From: Bacteroidaceae bacterium
GTDB lineage: Bacteria > Bacteroidota > Bacteroidia > Bacteroidales > Bacteroidaceae
Direction: 5' to 3'
Assembly (NCBI GenBank): GCA_017442185.1
Contig: JAFSAT010000030.1
Span: 1-64,000, forward strand
Length of the DNA stretch: 64,000 nt
Under the pieces are notes generated by a model that saw only the letters and a program-made list of their open reading frames with translations, did no database searches and was not told the DNA's origin. Shown in pieces: positions 49,899-60,800 of this stretch. The position numbers and the translations under genes were made by a program. Numbering within the stretch: the stretch's first letter is position 1; every line of letters starts with the position of its first letter.

Positions 49899-50744
49899 TT
49901 ATTCTTTGTGAAAGTTGATAAGGCCGTTCATCGGGCTGTCTACTATATTGCCAATCGACAAGCCCAAGCTCTCGGCAGTCTCTTTAAGCTCCTCAGCAAA
50001 AGCCATTCCTATTCCGCCTATTATATGAATAGGCAGCCACGAGCGACGATAAACCATTATGTTACGCTGAAAAAACTGCGTGAAACAGTGGTTAAGCAAT
50101 GCCTTAATGCCCGGCTCCTTTCGATTATCAGCCAAGAAAGGGGCAAAGCCCGCCAAAAATCTGTTGGGTAGGGGAGCGTGATATACACGCTCCAAAATAT
50201 CGGCTACGGTAAGATTATATTGCTTCATGAATTTTTCACGAACATCCACAGGCAGCTGCTTCTTCAAGCAGTCGCTCACCAACTGACGTCCAAGATGCGC
50301 ACCGCTTCCCTCGTCACCCAAAATATAACCGAGTGATGGAGTGTTGTCTACAATCTTTTTACCATCGAACAGACACGAATTTGAGCCGGTGCCTAAAATA
50401 CAGGCAATTCCCTCATCATGTCCGCACAAAGCACGTGCCGCAGCCAACAAGTCGCTGTTAATCTCTATGTTTCTTGTGTTAAACACCTGTTCAAGAGCTT
50501 TTCTTATGCGCAGGTTTGCATTTTCATAGGCACATCCCGCACCATAGTAATATATTGCCTCGGGTAGCGTGGCGTCTATTCTTCCGGCCAATTCCTCTTT
50601 TAGAATAGAGTAAATCTCCGTTGTCTCTTGTAAAGTGGGGTTAAGCCCTTGCGTTTTTATTCTGGTCACTATGGCATTGTTGCCATATAACACCCAATCG
50701 GTCTTTGTAGAGCCGCTGTCTGCTAAAAGTATCATATTTGCCAA
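49899..50744 (-). CDS. BadF/BadG-type amino-sugar kinase (GlcNAc or MurNAc kinase)
   Basis: A 281-residue ASKHA-fold kinase. The phosphate-1 motif LADSGSTKTDWVLYG (6-20) is followed by ACILGTGSNSCLFDGKKIV (about 112-130), the phosphate-2 region, and YILGDEGSGAHLGR (about 138-151), which is diagnostic for eukaryote-like N-acetylglucosamine kinases. The adenosine motif is IHIIGGIGMAFAEEL (about 240-254). It phosphorylates an amino sugar, either GlcNAc freed from glycans or MurNAc in wall recycling. An AmpG-like permease gene lies 38 bases upstream in the same direction, which argues for wall recycling; a murQ etherase is not in the window. Substrate is open. Confidence 0.88.
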   Translation of the reverse strand: MANMILLADSGSTKTDWVLYGNNAIVTRIKTQGLNPTLQETTEIYSILKEELAGRIDATLPEAIYYYGAGCAYENANLRIRKALEQVFNTRNIEINSDLLAAARALCGHDEGIACILGTGSNSCLFDGKKIVDNTPSLGYILGDEGSGAHLGRQLVSDCLKKQLPVDVREKFMKQYNLTVADILERVYHAPLPNRFLAGFAPFLADNRKEPGIKALLNHCFTQFFQRNIMVYRRSWLPIHIIGGIGMAFAEELKETAESLGLSIGNIVDSPMNGLINFHKE

Positions 50745-50782
50745 AATTTGCGCGAAGTTACAAAATTATTGTAAAATAATGT

Positions 50783-52057
50783 TTATTTATCTTGCTTTTT
50801 ACCGAATGAAGGGTCAATCTTAAGCATTGCCGACACTGCAAACGTAGCCAGGCAACACAGCATTACCCAAATAAAGAAATTAGAATATCCCACAAGCTCT
50901 TGGATATATCCCGACACCATTCCCGGAAGCATCATACCCAACGCCATAAAAGCAGTGGAAACAGCATAGTGTGCCGTAGGATATTCCCCCTGAGCAAAAT
51001 ATATCAGATAGAGCATATATGCCGTAAAACCAAACCCATAACCCAGTTGCTCAACGAATATGCACGAATTTATGATTATCAGATTGTCGGGTTGAAACAC
51101 ACTCAAATATACATATACAAGATTAGGCAGCGAAATAGCCATCACCATGGGCCACAGCCAATATTTAAGTCCGTTGCGCGAGATGCAGACACCGCCTGCA
51201 ATTCCGCCTATTATCAGCCCTATCACACCTATTGTTCCGTATGTTATTCCAATCTGTTCCGTTGCAAGCGCAAGTCCCCCGTCATCCTTTCCGTCGAGCA
51301 AGAAAGGATTTATCATCTTCACCAATTGTGCCTCCGGCAATCGGAACAGCAGCATAAACAGCAAAGCAGTTTTTATTCCGGGCTTGCGAAAATATGCCGC
51401 AATGATATCTCTGAAGCTCTTTAAAGCATCTTTTATGCTGCTTATGCTGCGCGATATATCTTTTTTAGGTTCAGGCAGAGCATAGCGGTGGTGAATGCCA
51501 AGTGCCAAAAGCATCACACACATTATGGCAAAAGTGATGCTCCAAGCATTTGCAACACTGCCTGTGGCACTCTCCAAATAACCGGCAAGTATAACCAGCA
51601 CACCCTGTCCGAAAATAGTGGCTATACGATAAAAAATGCTGCGTATGCCCGAGAAAAACGACTGTTTCTCCTCGCTCAACCCCAGCATATAGAAACCGTC
51701 GGCCGCAATATCATGAGTAGCCGAATTAAACGCCATAAGCCAAAATACACACAGCGTCCATCTGAAAAAATCGTCCGTCGGAATTGTAAATGCAATCGAA
51801 GCGAAACAAGCCCCCATAAGCAGTTGAGTGGCCACAATCCATTTTCGCCGCGTCGACAGCATATCCACAATAGGACTCCAGAAAGGCTTTATCACCCAAG
51901 GCAGATACAACCAGCTTGTATAAAGTGCAATGTCGGCATTATCTATCCCCAAACGCTTATACATTATTACAGATATTACCGTTACTGCAAAATATGGCAA
52001 CCCCTCGGCAAAATAGAGTGTGGGAATCCAGCTCCACGGACTTTTTTCTCTTTTCAT
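50783..52057 (-). CDS. AmpG-like MFS permease
   Basis: A 424-residue inner-membrane protein with 12 segments. The opening WIPTLYFAEGLPYFAVTVISVIMYKRLGI (about 9-37) and LYLPWVIKPFWSPIVDMLSTRRKWIVATQ (about 46-74) match the AmpG family, as does HDIAADGFYMLGLSEEKQSFFSGIRSIFYR (about 111-140) with its conserved charged residues. AmpG imports GlcNAc-anhydroMurNAc-peptides; relatives in Bacteroidales import MurNAc-containing sugars. The pairing with a BadF-type kinase suggests uptake then phosphorylation of a wall-derived sugar. Motif assignment is good; substrate is inferred. Confidence 0.85.
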   Translation of the reverse strand: MKREKSPWSWIPTLYFAEGLPYFAVTVISVIMYKRLGIDNADIALYTSWLYLPWVIKPFWSPIVDMLSTRRKWIVATQLLMGACFASIAFTIPTDDFFRWTLCVFWLMAFNSATHDIAADGFYMLGLSEEKQSFFSGIRSIFYRIATIFGQGVLVILAGYLESATGSVANAWSITFAIMCVMLLALGIHHRYALPEPKKDISRSISSIKDALKSFRDIIAAYFRKPGIKTALLFMLLFRLPEAQLVKMINPFLLDGKDDGGLALATEQIGITYGTIGVIGLIIGGIAGGVCISRNGLKYWLWPMVMAISLPNLVYVYLSVFQPDNLIIINSCIFVEQLGYGFGFTAYMLYLIYFAQGEYPTAHYAVSTAFMALGMMLPGMVSGYIQELVGYSNFFIWVMLCCLATFAVSAMLKIDPSFGKKQDK

Positions 52058-52289
52058 TTGTCAATATAATTTCTCAAAGTATATTATTATTGTGCGTCAA
52101 ATGCTGAAAACAGCACACAAACAGTCCGTAAAATTCGCTATATTTTGTCTAATATACAAATTTTATTCACGAAAAGCGGAAAAGAGAGATTTTCTCAGGG
52201 TGTAACCCATTTTATATCCGCAAGAAGTTAATTTATATTATAGGCTTAAAAAAAAGAAAAAATAGCGTTAACCAATGGGAAAATTTGTG

Positions 52290-52297
52290 TATTTTTG
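52290..52297 (+). promoter_or_regulatory. -7 box of the SusC-SusD-GH85 operon
   Basis: TATTTTTG at 52290-52297, 94 bases before the susC start codon. The expected -33 position (about 52265-52270) reads GCGTTA rather than TTTG, as often seen where an activator is needed. In 52058-52391 the rest is AT-rich leader for the two divergent genes, with an imperfect GCGTC-like and GCGTATG repeat near 52315-52345; no riboswitch recognised. Confidence 0.5.
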
Positions 52298-52391
52298 GCA
52301 AAACTGTATGATGACGCAAACACGCACCTGCATACATTGTGCGTATGCTCCATTATACTGACAGAACTAACAACCAAAAAACTTATAACTT

Positions 52392-55300
52392 ATGAAATTA
52401 AAAACAGTTGGAATTTCACTGTTGGCGGCAGCCCTTTTCGGCTATCCGCTGTGTGCCATTGCGCCGCGTGCCATGGCCGAAACTAATGTGATGCAACAGG
52501 ATGGTGGAGTTGTGAGGGGTGTTGTAAAAGACACAAACGGCGAGCCCGTATTTGGTGCTATCGTCTTTGTGGTAGGTACAACAAATTCCGCACAGGTAGA
52601 TTTCGATGGAAACTACAAGCTCGACTTTGTTAAAAAAGGCGTAACCATTCGTGCACAAATGATGGGCTACACAACCAAAGACCTTGTTTGGAATGGTGGT
52701 ACTCTGAATTTTGTTCTCGAAGAAGAGACATCACAACTCGAGGAACTGGTGGTGACAGCAATGGGTATCATGCGTAAAGAAAAATCGCTTACATACGCAA
52801 CACAGCAGATTAAAGCAGCCGACCTGCTTCAGGTACAGGATGTTAACCTTGTTAATTCACTCGAAGGAAAAATCTCGGGTATAACCATCACCCCAAGTGC
52901 CGGTGGTGCCGGTGGAGCATCAAAGATTTTGCTTCGCGGTAACAAGTCCATCATGGGTGACAATGCCCCCCTTATCGTTGTAGACGGAGTGCCCATGACA
53001 AACGGTGTACGTGGTCAGGTGGGCGATGCGGCACAGCTTACATACTCAGGTTCGGCCGAGGGTGGTGACCCCCTCTCGATGATTAACCCCGACGACATCG
53101 AGTCCATGAACATTCTTAAAGGTGCGAATGCCGCCGCTCTTTACGGTTCACGTGCAGCCAACGGAGTAGTGATGATTACCACCAAGAAAGGTAAAGAGGG
53201 CAAGATGGAGGTTACATTCAATTCAAACACCACATTTGACACTCCGCTGCTCACCCCCGAGCTTCAAAACTACTACGGAGGATTCCGCAGCAATGACGCA
53301 GGCGGCCGATATGTAGCCGACGGTTGGGGCGACAGACTATCGGGAGTGAGAGAATCCTATCCATTTACACAAACCGGTCTCGACCAGCGTTTCTACCCCG
53401 ATGGAACAGTGAATGTGGCACAGTTACGTCATTATGCAAAAGACGATATTGCCAATTTCTACGACACAGGTATAAATGCAAACAATTCAATATCTGTTTC
53501 GGGCGGTACCGAGAAGATACAGACCTACGTATCTTACTCAAACTCACACTCGATAGGTATGATTGATGCGAACAGCTACAACCGTAATACATTCGCATTC
53601 CGTCAGACATACAAATTGTGGGATCGCATCACATTCAACGTGAGCGCCAACTACATTCAAACAAAGACAAAGAACCGCGTGGGTGGCGGTACACTCCAGA
53701 ACCCTATCTACCACCTCTATACCTCGCCTCGCGACGTAGATATGGACTACTACAAGTCTAACTACAAAGCCGACGGACAGTGGTGGTCATCGGGAGCAAA
53801 TGTTCAAGATGCCGACGGAAATACAACCGTTGCCGGAACACAATCATATTATGTAAAAGATGGCGATACATACAAAAAGGTAACAGACGGTCGCGTGCTT
53901 TTGAGCGGCCCCATGCACCAGTGGGTATATCAGGCACCTATGTATAACAACCCCTATTGGCTCACCAATATGAACTTCAGCGAGTCAATCGAAGACCGTT
54001 TCTCGGCATCGTTCCAGGCAACAGTGAACATACTTGAGGGGCTTAACCTTCAGGCACGTGTTTCATTAGACCATTCACGTTACAACAGCGAGAGCGGAAA
54101 ATATGCCACCACATGGTCGGCCACCGACATGGAGCGCTACGGAGTTTACTATAAGTCGACCGACCGTACAAACGAAATTTATACCGACTACCTCCTCTCC
54201 TATAACAAACAGTTGAGCGAAGATTGGTCAATATCGGCAACCGCAGGATATGTAGGACACACAATTAGAGGAAACGGCACAAACACAAACGCAGTTGCCA
54301 CCGTCGATATGACAAACAAGGTGCTCGAGGGTGTGATTCTCGGACAAAATCCCCCTATCTCAAATGTAGTTAACCGCTTCGACACCTCATCAGGAGGCTC
54401 GGGAGTAACAAGCATGAGCAAGAGCAGCAATTGGGACCAGGCTGCACTGTTTACAGCACAGGTAGGATGGAAAGATAAGATATTTGTCGACCTCTCATAT
54501 CGTCAAGACTGGTATCGTCCTTTCAAACAGTTTGCATACCTTGGCACCGACGACAACTATGGCTACTTTGGATTGGGAGCAAACGCAATCTTGAGCGACC
54601 TTATCAAACTCCCCGAGTGGTTCACATACGCAAAATATCGTTTGAGCTATTCAGAGGTAGGTAACTCAATTCCCAACAGCCTCTTCAACCTTCTTCCCAA
54701 GGACGAGGTTACAGGCGCTGTATCATTCAACGGATACAACTTCTTTATCCCCGAGCCCGAGAAGACAAAATCATTTGAAACAGGTCTCGAAATGCAGTTC
54801 TTCAACGACTGTCTCAACCTCGATATTACCTATTATAACTCGGCAATGCACAACAGTTATCTTCAGATAACCAGTACAAACGGAAAGTCACAGCCTGTTA
54901 ACTCGGGTGTTATCCGCAACCAAGGTATCGAATTGTCAGTTGGTTACGATTGGGCCATCAACAGAGATTGGCGTTGGAATACATCGGTAAACTTCTCATA
55001 TAACTTCAACGAAATTGAAGAGACATACATCAACAAGTTCGGCTTCAGCCAAGATATGTCAACCACACTTGCCGAGGGTAAAGTGCAGCTCCTCTATCGC
55101 AAAGGCGGTTCATACGGCGACATCTACATAACCGACTTCACACGTTGGAAGAACGATGTATACTACACAACCACCACCGAGAATCGTTACAACGAAGATA
55201 CAGGTGAATATGAAGATTATACAGTGCGTCATCTGAACACCACAGGTCAGGGTACACTCCTTCATAAGGCAGGCGACATCTACGTTGCCGAGGGTGCAAC

Positions 55301-55928
55301 AGCTCCCCGTTTGGGTGGTTATGCCGATGTTACCGAAGAGGGTAATGTACGCGTGCGCGACGCCAACAAGAAGTTTACAAAGTATGCCGGCAATCTCAAC
55401 TCCGACTACTCACTCTCATGGTCAAACACCATAAACTACAAGAACTTCACACTCTACTTCCTTATCAACGGACGCATAGGCGGTAAAGTAATTTCACTCA
55501 CCGAGGGTTACCTCGACGAGATGGGTCTTTCCAAACGCTCGGGTGCCGCACGTCTGGCAGCAGAGAAGAACGGTCTATATACCGCTGACGGTCGTCACGG
55601 AATGTATCTGAACAACAACCCCGAAGACCTTGTAGCCGTTGAGGATTATTACAGCTTCCTTGGCAGCAGCGACGCATCAAGCTACATTTACGACGCAACA
55701 AACTTCCGTCTGCGCGAGCTGTCGCTCGGTTACACATTCCGCAACCTCTTTGGCGAATATAAGAACCTGAGCCTCTCGTTCATCTGCCGTAACCTCTTCT
55801 TCCTTTACAAGGATTCTCCCGTTGACCCAGATATCTCAGTTTCAACCGGTAACGGCTTGGGCGGTATCGACGTGTTCAACTATCCTTCGGCACGTTCTTA
55901 CGGTTTCAACCTGAAACTCAATCTCTGA
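52392..55928 (+). CDS. SusC/RagA-type TonB-dependent outer-membrane transporter
   Basis: A 1178-residue protein. The signal peptide (about 1-29, ending RAMA) is followed by a carboxypeptidase-regulatory-like domain (about 38-112, VRGVVKDTNGEPVFGAIVFVVGT) and a TonB-box region with LEELVVTAMGIMRKEKSLTYATQQI (about 117-141). The plug holds LEGKISGITITPSAGGAGGASKILLRGNKSI, NAPLIVVDGVPM and ESMNILKGANAAALYGSRAANGVVMITTKKG, the standard SusC signatures. The 22-stranded barrel ends in the outer-membrane motif GFNLKLNL. It has no N-terminal anti-sigma interaction domain (STN), so regulation is not by a trans-envelope sigma system. With the SusD partner it imports the oligosaccharide released by GH85. 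Confidence 0.96.
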   Translation: MKLKTVGISLLAAALFGYPLCAIAPRAMAETNVMQQDGGVVRGVVKDTNGEPVFGAIVFVVGTTNSAQVDFDGNYKLDFVKKGVTIRAQMMGYTTKDLVWNGGTLNFVLEEETSQLEELVVTAMGIMRKEKSLTYATQQIKAADLLQVQDVNLVNSLEGKISGITITPSAGGAGGASKILLRGNKSIMGDNAPLIVVDGVPMTNGVRGQVGDAAQLTYSGSAEGGDPLSMINPDDIESMNILKGANAAALYGSRAANGVVMITTKKGKEGKMEVTFNSNTTFDTPLLTPELQNYYGGFRSNDAGGRYVADGWGDRLSGVRESYPFTQTGLDQRFYPDGTVNVAQLRHYAKDDIANFYDTGINANNSISVSGGTEKIQTYVSYSNSHSIGMIDANSYNRNTFAFRQTYKLWDRITFNVSANYIQTKTKNRVGGGTLQNPIYHLYTSPRDVDMDYYKSNYKADGQWWSSGANVQDADGNTTVAGTQSYYVKDGDTYKKVTDGRVLLSGPMHQWVYQAPMYNNPYWLTNMNFSESIEDRFSASFQATVNILEGLNLQARVSLDHSRYNSESGKYATTWSATDMERYGVYYKSTDRTNEIYTDYLLSYNKQLSEDWSISATAGYVGHTIRGNGTNTNAVATVDMTNKVLEGVILGQNPPISNVVNRFDTSSGGSGVTSMSKSSNWDQAALFTAQVGWKDKIFVDLSYRQDWYRPFKQFAYLGTDDNYGYFGLGANAILSDLIKLPEWFTYAKYRLSYSEVGNSIPNSLFNLLPKDEVTGAVSFNGYNFFIPEPEKTKSFETGLEMQFFNDCLNLDITYYNSAMHNSYLQITSTNGKSQPVNSGVIRNQGIELSVGYDWAINRDWRWNTSVNFSYNFNEIEETYINKFGFSQDMSTTLAEGKVQLLYRKGGSYGDIYITDFTRWKNDVYYTTTTENRYNEDTGEYEDYTVRHLNTTGQGTLLHKAGDIYVAEGATAPRLGGYADVTEEGNVRVRDANKKFTKYAGNLNSDYSLSWSNTINYKNFTLYFLINGRIGGKVISLTEGYLDEMGLSKRSGAARLAAEKNGLYTADGRHGMYLNNNPEDLVAVEDYYSFLGSSDASSYIYDATNFRLRELSLGYTFRNLFGEYKNLSLSFICRNLFFLYKDSPVDPDISVSTGNGLGGIDVFNYPSARSYGFNLKLNL

Positions 55929-55968
55929 TAATTGATTTTACAAATAAAAATTAATAAAAGAATTTAAT

Positions 55969-57774
55969 ATGAAAAAATATGTAATATTAGCAGGTTCGTT
56001 GCTTTTGGGCGCCGTGTCGTTACAGTCGTGTCTCGACTATGATGAACCCGGAACAGAGGCCGGAGTAGGAACCATTATGGGTGAAACCACCAGATACGTT
56101 GGTAACGTAGACACGATAATGTATCACAACCAGCCCACAGAAGAGGGTGTCCGGCTCGCCATAGACTCCCTAAAAGAATTAGGCTACTTTGGTATGAGCC
56201 TCGGCGGCCAGTATAATATGCGCGGAGGTAAAGAGGCCGGGCTGCCCGGTGCACATGCCTATCAGCGTCAGTACTCTCTCGGCCCCGACCTCTATGCTCA
56301 GTATCTGACAGTTCCACACAAAGACTTTATGTACGGAACACTCACATCGAGCTACAATGTATCGGCCGAATTTAACGGTGGCCCCCTTGGTGCATACACA
56401 ATGGCCAAGAACGCCATGATGCCCTTGATGCACCATCCGTTGGTCGACTCAATTCCCGAGATTAAAGCAATAAACCTTCTCTACTACAGCCTTATAGCAC
56501 AAGAGCAGGCCGACCTCTCGGGTCCCTTTACCTATCTTGAGGATAAACAAAACTCCGAAAATCCCACAGAGTACAACGACCTTAAGACTATATATTATAG
56601 TATCGTAGAGAACCTCGACACCATTGTAGCCTGTCTCAAAAACTACGAGACACGTCCCGATTGGTACAAGACCAAGATTGAAGATGTGTTGGTAGAATTC
56701 CATCAGACAAGCTACGGAATCAACATTGGTGACTTCGGAGTAGGCAGCTACATAAAGCTGGCCAATTCTCTCAAGCTGCGTATGGCAATGCGCATCGTCA
56801 AAGTAGAGCCCGAGACAGCAAAGCGTTGGGCCGAAGAAGCCGTTGCAAGCGGTGTTGTAGAGAGTGTCGACGACCAGCAAGGAATCTTCCCGAGCATAAG
56901 CGGATTCAAACACCCTCTTATAGATATAGCAAACTGGGGTGATACACGTCTTTCAGCCTCTTTCGAGAGCCTGTTGATGAGTCTCGACCATCCCTACACA
57001 AAATATCTCTTCCTGAAGAACAGCGCCGATATTACCGATTCAAAAGGCAATGTGATAATTCCTGCAAACGAAAGACTTGTAGGTGTTCGCGAAGGAACCC
57101 TTGTCGGAAACGGACAGTTGTATGCAGTTAATCCCTTGCAGGCATGCTCTACATTCGATGCAAATGTAATGGGATTCGGCGGCAATCCTCCCTGCTACTT
57201 CCTCAAATGGGCCGAGGTAGACTTCCTGCGTGCCGAGGGTGCGTTGCGCGGTTGGAACATGAACGGTACTGCTCAGGAATTCTATGAGCGTGGTGTACGC
57301 AACGCATATATCGAAGACCCCATGTATGTTGTAACTTCTCCCTATATGCAATATATCGAAGAGTATATGCAACGTGAAGCCCCCGTTGAGGATTATGAAT
57401 ATATTGACCCCACAACAGGAGAGCGTTTAAAGAGTGTTACCGCCATCGGTGTAAAATGGAACGAGGCCGACGACCCCGAGACAAAGCTCGAAAAGATAAT
57501 CACCCAGAAGTACATCGCACTCTTCCCCCTCTCAACCGAGGCTTGGGCCGAACTGCGTCGCACAGGCTATCCCAAACTGTTCCCCGTGCTTAATACCGAC
57601 GACGGCGACGGCTCTCTTAAGAAAGGCGATATAATACGTCGCATACCCTGGGTTCCCACCGACCCGCAAGCCATCGACCTTGTGAACAATTCAGCCATTC
57701 CTATGCTTGAAGGCGAGGACGAGCAGGCAACACGTCTGTGGTGGGACGTTCCGACAGATGACAACGGACTCTGA
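55969..57774 (+). CDS. SusD/RagB-family glycan-binding lipoprotein
   Basis: A 601-residue surface lipoprotein with lipobox SLQSC (Cys21), 40 bases after susC. The body follows the SusD-like_2 group of TPR-rich binding proteins: LLYYSLIAQEQADLSGPFTYLEDKQ (about 165-189), VGSYIKLANSLKLRMAMRIVKVEPETAKRWAEEAVASGVVES (about 258-299), and CYFLKWAEVDFLRAEGALRGWNMNGTAQEFYERGVRNAYI (about 407-446). The C-terminal part has LFPLSTEAWAELRRTGYPKLFP (about 519-540), the family end motif. It covers the SusC barrel and captures the glycan. Codon use and spacing match susC and GH85. Ligand is presumably an N-glycan. Confidence 0.93.
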   Translation: MKKYVILAGSLLLGAVSLQSCLDYDEPGTEAGVGTIMGETTRYVGNVDTIMYHNQPTEEGVRLAIDSLKELGYFGMSLGGQYNMRGGKEAGLPGAHAYQRQYSLGPDLYAQYLTVPHKDFMYGTLTSSYNVSAEFNGGPLGAYTMAKNAMMPLMHHPLVDSIPEIKAINLLYYSLIAQEQADLSGPFTYLEDKQNSENPTEYNDLKTIYYSIVENLDTIVACLKNYETRPDWYKTKIEDVLVEFHQTSYGINIGDFGVGSYIKLANSLKLRMAMRIVKVEPETAKRWAEEAVASGVVESVDDQQGIFPSISGFKHPLIDIANWGDTRLSASFESLLMSLDHPYTKYLFLKNSADITDSKGNVIIPANERLVGVREGTLVGNGQLYAVNPLQACSTFDANVMGFGGNPPCYFLKWAEVDFLRAEGALRGWNMNGTAQEFYERGVRNAYIEDPMYVVTSPYMQYIEEYMQREAPVEDYEYIDPTTGERLKSVTAIGVKWNEADDPETKLEKIITQKYIALFPLSTEAWAELRRTGYPKLFPVLNTDDGDGSLKKGDIIRRIPWVPTDPQAIDLVNNSAIPMLEGEDEQATRLWWDVPTDDNGL

Positions 57775-57789
57775 TAATAATAAATAACC

Positions 57790-57829
57790 GTTCGGTCATC
57801 ATTATCATGATGAGTGATGATGACCGAAC
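57790..57829 (+). promoter_or_regulatory. Stem-loop between susD and the GH85 gene
   Basis: GTTCGGTCATCAT (57790-57802) pairs perfectly with ATGATGACCGAAC (57817-57829) around a 14-base loop, which itself contains ATCATGAT. No T-run follows. It is suited to RNA processing that sets different levels of the SusCD and GH85 parts of one message. Confidence 0.6.
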
Positions 57830-57856
57830 ATTTAATAACTAAATTCACTTACAACA

Positions 57857-60800
57857 ATGATTAAACGATTTACATTTTTTGGCGGGATGGTGCTTGTAGC
57901 ACTCACCGTTAATGCGCAATCGTACAAAGAAGGTTATGTTCAATGGGGTGAGTTCGGCCAGCAGTTTGGTGCCACAGTAAGCAACTGGACACCCGGCCAA
58001 GAACTCAACGAGGATGACAACTTCTTTATTTCGCGCGTAAAACCCAAGGCACGTTTCCGCAATGCAGCAACACAGGTGCGCAGCACCATCAACGAGACAA
58101 ACGACAAAAGGTTGCTTATGTGGGTGCCCGTTGACGATGTGAGCGAAAATGCACTCCCCAACGGCGTTTACGACTCCGAGGTATTCAGCATGTGGTCATA
58201 CATTACACACTATGGCAACTGGACAGCACCTCAGGGACGTATGCCCGGTAACTTTGCCGACGTTGCACACAAGAACGGTGTTGCCGTATCTTCGGTTGCA
58301 GGTATTCCTTATGGCGGTCTCTATCAATCACCCGCATGGCAGCAAGCTCTTGAAGAGCAGGTGGCGGTAGATGTAGAGAAGACTGCAAAATTCCTTCACT
58401 ACTATGGTCTCGACGGCTTGGGCTATAACTCGGAATTCTCGGGCGGTGCAGCCATCATGAGAAAATTAGTACCTTATCATAAGGAACTTACAGAGGCAGG
58501 CCGTGCATTGAATCCCATCTACGAGAATATGTGGTACGACGGAACAAATGAATCCGGCGGTATTACATTCGATAGAGGATTGGGCACACACAACGATGAT
58601 ATTCTTCGCGGTGCTGGTCTCTTCTTCAACTACAACTGGTCTTATCTTTTAGGTAATTCTGTGACATACGCACAGAATAACGACCTCGACCCTCTAAGCA
58701 TTTATGCAGGTATGAACATGCAGGGAGCCGAGGGTAACTATTGGACTACACTCAAAGATTATCCTATTTCAATAGGTCTTTGGGGTGCTCACAGCTCAAA
58801 TATGTTCTGGGAGAGCCGTGGCGAAAAGGGTAGTGCTCCCGATGTAAAGCAGCGCACATACATGCTCCGCACCGAGCGCTGGTTCACAGGCGGAACACGT
58901 AACCCGGCCAACTGCCCCGAGGTTATCAACTCAATGAAATACAATGCCGATAACTTCAATTTCCATGGAATGGCAGCTCTTATGTCGGCACGCAGCTCAC
59001 TCAGCTGGGATTTGTCGGTTGAACCTTTCGTTACATACTTCAACCTTGGTAACGGTACATACTTCAATTGGAACGGCGAGCGTCAGCACAACGAAGAGTG
59101 GTACAACATCGGTGTTCAGGACTATTTGCCCACATGGCGTTGGTGGTTCGCATCAAGCCTGCTTGGCACAGATGTTCCCTCAGAGGGTCTTGATGCCGAA
59201 TTTGTTTGGGACGAAGCATGGGTAGGCGGTTCAACCGCACGCATCTTCGGTTCAACCGAGAGTGAGTATCTCCACCTCTTCAAGACACAGTTCGAGGTTA
59301 AGAGCGGCGATGTTATCACATTCCGTTACAAGCTCAAAGCCGGTAGCGCCGATGTTAAATTGGTACTCACCGACGTTGGCAGCGAAAAGAGCGTTGCAGA
59401 TGATTTGGTTGTATGCACAGCCGACCAAGAGGCCGACGAAGATGTTTGGGTAGAACAGAAAATGGTAGTTGGCGAGGATGTTACAAACAGCAACATAGCA
59501 CTCGTTGCTCTCAAATTCGAGAATGCCGAGAACCTCGACCTTTACCTTGGTGAATTCTCAATCGTTCGCGGTAAGGCTGCTACTCCTGATGCTCCCGTTA
59601 TTGCAACAACAAAGGTTCTTGCATTCAACGAAAACGGAGTAGATGCCAAGATAATCTTCAACATGAAGAATAACAAGCCCGCAGGCGAGCCTTGCTACAA
59701 TATTGATGTAAACGTATCACTCTTCAAGCTCTATGCACAGCAAGAGGGTGGCGAGCCTGTTCTTATGGGTATCACAACATCATGGGCAGGTTTGTTCTAT
59801 CGCGTTCAGATGGATATGGCTAAGGCCGACAAGGTGCGCTTCGGTGTATCAGCCGTTTCTCTTGATATGAGCAGCGAGTCTAACATCGCATGGAGCGAAT
59901 ATATGGACGCAGGCACATACGTATACAACGACGACATTCAGATTAGCAAGACAACCATCAAGCCCGGTGAAGACTTTGTTCTCTCATACGTTGACCCCCG
60001 TCACGAAGAGGCTTCATGGACAATCACCAACATCAGCGGTGAAACCATATTTGAAGGCACAGGTCACACTGTTGAGGTAGCTGAGGGTATCTCTGCCATA
60101 GGCAGCTACAACCTCACAGTAAAAGGCTATGAGTATGATGCAGACAATAAACGCGTTGAGACTACACGTTTGTTTGCAAGCTACATACAGATTACAGGTG
60201 AGGGTGTTGGTGCACTTCCCAAGATTCTTACTCTGACAGCCGATGGAAAAGAGGCCGACATTACAGTTAACCCGGCTGATAAGATTGCTCTTGCATACAC
60301 AGGACGTAAGGCCGACGGTGCAGGTTCACAAGGCGTCGACCTCAAAGAGGAGCGCTTTGGTGTCAAGTGTGCCGATCTTGGAATTGCAGGTATCAAGACA
60401 TTCTCTATTGCATTCTGGCTCAAAATAAACAAACTTGCAGCAGGCGAGACACAGCTTCTTGCAGTTGCAGACAAATTAGACGGTTGGCCCAAGACCGACT
60501 GGGGTTGGATTTGGACAAACATAAAAGAAGATGGTACAATGGGCAGCTTCACATTCCGTGGTACCGATAGCAGCAACAACGACGAGCTTCGTTATATGTT
60601 CGGTAATACAAATGTTCCTGTTGGTACATGGGTACACATCGCATTCGTATTTGAATATGAAGGAACCAAGATACATGCCAGATACTACGTTAATGGTGTT
60701 CAGCAAGAGGTGACAGGTTGGAACCGTCAGAACTCAAGCGGCTCGGGCACAAGCGACCCCGGCTTTGTAGGTCCCATCTATCAGATTACAGATGGTATGG

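Noticed and set aside
57790-57829. Terminator between susD and GH85
   Set aside because: The stem is strong but there is no T-run, no new promoter after it, and the genes belong together functionally.
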